Positions 62,191 to 64,000 of a stretch of 64,000 nt of DNA are shown here, piece by piece (the first letter of the stretch is position 1; each line of letters begins with the position of its first letter). Under the pieces are notes generated by a model. That model saw nothing but the letters and a program-made list of their open reading frames with translations. It ran no database searches and was not told the origin of the DNA. Source of the DNA: Pseudonocardia sp. SCN 73-27 (lineage in GTDB: Bacteria > Actinomycetota > Actinomycetes > Mycobacteriales > Pseudonocardiaceae); assembly GCA_001725415.1 (NCBI GenBank), contig MEGH01000013.1, forward strand, positions 93,580 through 157,579, read 5' to 3'. The translations under genes and the position numbers were made by a program.

Positions 62191-62708
62191 GCGTCCTCCG
62201 ACGGGGCGTCGTCCCGGGTGCGCCAGCGCATCTCGGCGGCGCGCCACTCGTCGGCGAGACGCGTCGCGGCGCGGACCCGGCCGGCGTGGCCGAGCAGGAG
62301 GAACAGCAGGACCAGGGCCGCGCCGCCGATGACCAGCACCTCCGCTGCGCGGACCACTCCGGCGGTTCGCGCCTCGGACGGGACCGCGGCGGTCGTGAGC
62401 CGGCCGTCGGAGTCGAGGACGACGTGCGTCGACGACCCGAGCTCGAGGTCGCCGGCGCCCAGGACCGTGCCCAGCTCGGTCGCGCCGTCCACGCCGGACC
62501 AGGTCACGGTGGCGGTCCCGGGCTCGGTGGCGACGACGGTCGCCACCTCGATGTGGAGGCCGTACCGGGCGCTGACGTCGTTCTGGTGCAGCGCGCCCGC
62601 CGTCACCGCGGCGACGAGGAGAAGCACCGCCAGCGCCGGGACGACGACGCGGCGGGCCGCGGCGAGGGCGCGCTCGACGACGTCGGCATCAGGGCTGGTT
62701 CCGTCCAC
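62184..62708 (-). CDS. Rv1733c-like two-helix membrane protein
   Basis: About 174 residues: short N-terminus, one helix (VVVPALAVLLLVAAVTAGAL), an extracytoplasmic domain with ATVTWSGVDGAT, a second helix (AAEVLVIGGAALVLLFLLLG) and a basic tail. The layout matches the mycobacterial Rv1733c family, of unknown function. GTG 62708 chosen; TTG 62744 would add 12 residues. Overlaps the convergent tautomerase gene by 7 bp. Confidence 0.72.
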   Translation of the reverse strand: MDGTSPDADVVERALAAARRVVVPALAVLLLVAAVTAGALHQNDVSARYGLHIEVATVVATEPGTATVTWSGVDGATELGTVLGAGDLELGSSTHVVLDSDGRLTTAAVPSEARTAGVVRAAEVLVIGGAALVLLFLLLGHAGRVRAATRLADEWRAAEMRWRTRDDAPSEDAQ

Positions 62709-62760
62709 CCCGCCAGCGTCCGCGATCGGGCACCAGCCCGACAATGCGGAAGTTCGCGGG

Positions 62761-63678
62761 TCAGCCTCTGCATGAAAGAGAGGCTGCGGTGCGCACGTGC
62801 CCGGCCAGCTCCTCGACCGCGGCCGCTCCCGGCGACGACGGGTCCACCGCGGCGCCCCGGCACAACGTCAGCCGCCTTCGCGCCCACGGCTCACGCAGCT
62901 CGCAGACGTCGAGCTCGTCGCCGCGACGACCACCCGTCGCACGGCGCGGCACGATCGCCAGCCCCGCCCCGGCCGCCGCGAGCGCCACGACGGTCCGCAG
63001 GTCCATCGCCCGCGTCCGGTGCCGTGCCACCGGCCCCGACGGGCCGACGTTCAGCGCCAACGCGACCTGCAGCGGCGCCCCGGCCTGCAGTCCGACCATC
63101 GGATGCTCGACGACCTCGGCGTAGGTCAGCGACCGTCGGTCGGCCAGCGCCCCGCCGGCCCGGCAGATCACCACGAGCGAGTCGTCGCACAACGGCTCCG
63201 CCGTCAGCCCCGCCTCCGCGGCCGTGTGCTCGATGACGAGCCCGAGGTCGGCCTCCCCGTCGAGCAGCATCCGGGCGGTGACGACACTGCGGTGCTCGGC
63301 CACGTCGACATCGAGATCCGGGTTGGCCAGCAGGAACGACGTCACCGCCCGCGGGACGAGATCGTGCATCGCCGAGCTCCCCGCGAGCAGCGACAGCGGC
63401 TTCCCCTGCGGGCGCGCGTACGACGCGATCGCCCCGTCGAGCCGTGCCGCCCGGTCGAGCACCTCGCGCGCATGCCGGGCCAGTGCCGTCCCTGCGGGCG
63501 TGGGCCGGACCCCGCGCCGACCCCTGACCAGCAGCTCGACGCGGGCGTGCCGCTCCAGGGTGCGGATGCGCGCACTCGCCGACGGCAGGCTCAGGTTCGT
63601 ACGCTCCGCGCCGGCGGTGATCGAGCCCGCGGCGACGACGTGCAGGAACAGCCGGAGGTCGACGAGGTCGTACTGCAC
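62761..63678 (-). CDS. LysR-family transcriptional regulator
   Basis: 305 residues. Typical LysR HTH (DLRLFLHVVAAGSITAGAERTNLSLPSASARIRTLE in segments) and effector domain (PLSLLAGSSAMHDLVPRAV; DLGLVIEHTAAEAGLTAEPL). The target is not obvious: no divergent gene is close except the repeat protein at 63835. TAGGCT (63685-63690, minus) six bases before GTG 63678 is a leaderless -10. Confidence 0.9.
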   Translation of the reverse strand: MQYDLVDLRLFLHVVAAGSITAGAERTNLSLPSASARIRTLERHARVELLVRGRRGVRPTPAGTALARHAREVLDRAARLDGAIASYARPQGKPLSLLAGSSAMHDLVPRAVTSFLLANPDLDVDVAEHRSVVTARMLLDGEADLGLVIEHTAAEAGLTAEPLCDDSLVVICRAGGALADRRSLTYAEVVEHPMVGLQAGAPLQVALALNVGPSGPVARHRTRAMDLRTVVALAAAGAGLAIVPRRATGGRRGDELDVCELREPWARRRLTLCRGAAVDPSSPGAAAVEELAGHVRTAASLSCRG

Positions 63679-63834
63679 CCGCGCAGCCTATGCCGGGAAC
63701 GGAGTCTCGACGGTCGTTCCTGATGTCGGGTTTGCCCTCGTCGATACGGGGGCGCACTCGATCCACATTCGCGCAGCAAACGGGCAAAGTTCTTCTCAGC
63801 AGAGGAACACCACAAACCGAGAAGGAGCCCCCAG

Positions 63835-64000
63835 ATGTTCAAGAGCACCTGCCCCTCCAAGTCCTCCGACCACGACAAGTGGGGCGGCTACGGCGGCCGC
63901 GAGAACGACAAGTGGGACAACGACAAGTGGGGCGGCTACGGCGGCGGCAAGGACAAGTGGAACGACTGCGACGACAAGTACGGGAAGTACGACAAGTACG
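63835..64000 (+). CDS. Asp/Lys/Trp-Gly/Tyr repeat protein (partial, runs off the window)
   Basis: At least 55 codons, open to the window end. After a short start MFKSTCPSKSSDHDKW the chain repeats DKW and GGYGG blocks (DKWGGYGGREN, DKWDNDKWGGYGGG), then KDKWNDCDDKYGKYDKY. Two cysteines. No signal peptide or membrane segment is visible yet. Start ATG 63835 has AGAAGGAG upstream, so translation looks real. The family is not recognised; similar low-complexity, aromatic- and charge-rich proteins include surface, adhesive and phase-separating types, but nothing here proves any of these. Confidence 0.65.
   Translation, partial: MFKSTCPSKSSDHDKWGGYGGRENDKWDNDKWGGYGGGKDKWNDCDDKYGKYDKY

Noticed and set aside
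63680-63834. SigB/SigF-type promoter for the DKW protein
   Set aside because: GTTT and GGGG elements do not match the consensus spacing or GGGTA; not supported.

Overview
The window is very GC-rich, gene-dense DNA with GTG/ATG starts, GTGA/ATGA stop-start overlaps and many genes whose -10 hexamer lies 6-8 nt before the start codon (leaderless mRNAs). With an SsgB-like sporulation/cell-division regulator, a SigK/RskA-type pair, DmdR/IdeR-, Zur- and LexA-type boxes, and the mycobacterium-like order nadD-rsfS-gpgP-octT-degV-comEA-comEC-(thrC)-holA-rpsT, this points to an actinobacterium, most likely Pseudonocardiaceae (Pseudonocardia-like; inference). It looks chromosomal; I see no prophage, transposase, plasmid gene or CRISPR.

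Region by region. 1-2.8 kb: end of a ribosomal-protein operon (terminator), then obg and proB, whose kinase lacks its phosphate-binding loop. 2.9-10.5 kb: PCMT-like methyltransferase, RecQ helicase fused to a phosphoribosyltransferase domain, MoxR-VWA pair, ArsR-SRPBCC pair, thioredoxin-like [2Fe-2S] protein. 10.5-16.3 kb: large BTAD/AAA regulator, hemerythrin protein, SPW membrane protein with TetR and operator, and alkB behind a perfect SOS box. 16.4-26.1 kb: conserved block with NAD synthesis, ribosome silencing, methylglucose-lipopolysaccharide-type enzymes (gpgP, octT), DegV, DNA uptake (comEA/comEC, the latter without its own stop codon), thrC under a SAM-I riboswitch, holA and rpsT.

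26.3-44.2 kb: metabolic and accessory genes: hydrolase, thioredoxin/NHL protein, Fpg/Nei glycosylase, PAP2 phosphatase, pgi, DoxX-like protein, HipA-like kinase with DUF3037 partner, APH-type phosphotransferase, glutamate decarboxylase, DUF2332, polysaccharide deacetylase, P450, PptH-like phosphoesterase, and a cysteine-free L31 behind a Zur box. 44.3-50.9 kb: a glycosyltransferase pseudogene with internal deletion, an iron-box-controlled siderophore-binding lipoprotein, DUF4396 with copper-repressor-like boxes, a CLC channel, and a rifampicin monooxygenase behind a rifamycin-associated element. 50.9-54 kb: tRNA Gly-Cys-Val operon, ssgB, sigma/anti-sigma, a small membrane protein and a second tRNA-Val.

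54-64 kb: accessory regulators and transporters: HTH-less LysR-type sensor divergent from DUF5997, EntS-like exporter-TetR-siderophore-binding protein, GNAT gene with two compensating frameshifts, ROK repressor-MFS pair, HxlR-tautomerase pair, LysR regulator, and the start of a strange Asp-Lys-Trp/Gly-Tyr repeat protein cut by the window end.

Metal and stress circuits recur (iron, zinc, possible copper, SOS, SAM, rifamycin). A 40-bp palindrome occurs three times in intergenic DNA and appears to be an interspersed repeat of this genome. No single large new system stands out; the most notable oddities are the stop-less comEC, the loop-less ProB, the palindrome family, the SOS-boxed alkB, the HipA/DUF3037 and LysR-sensor/DUF5997 pairs, and the DKW-repeat protein.
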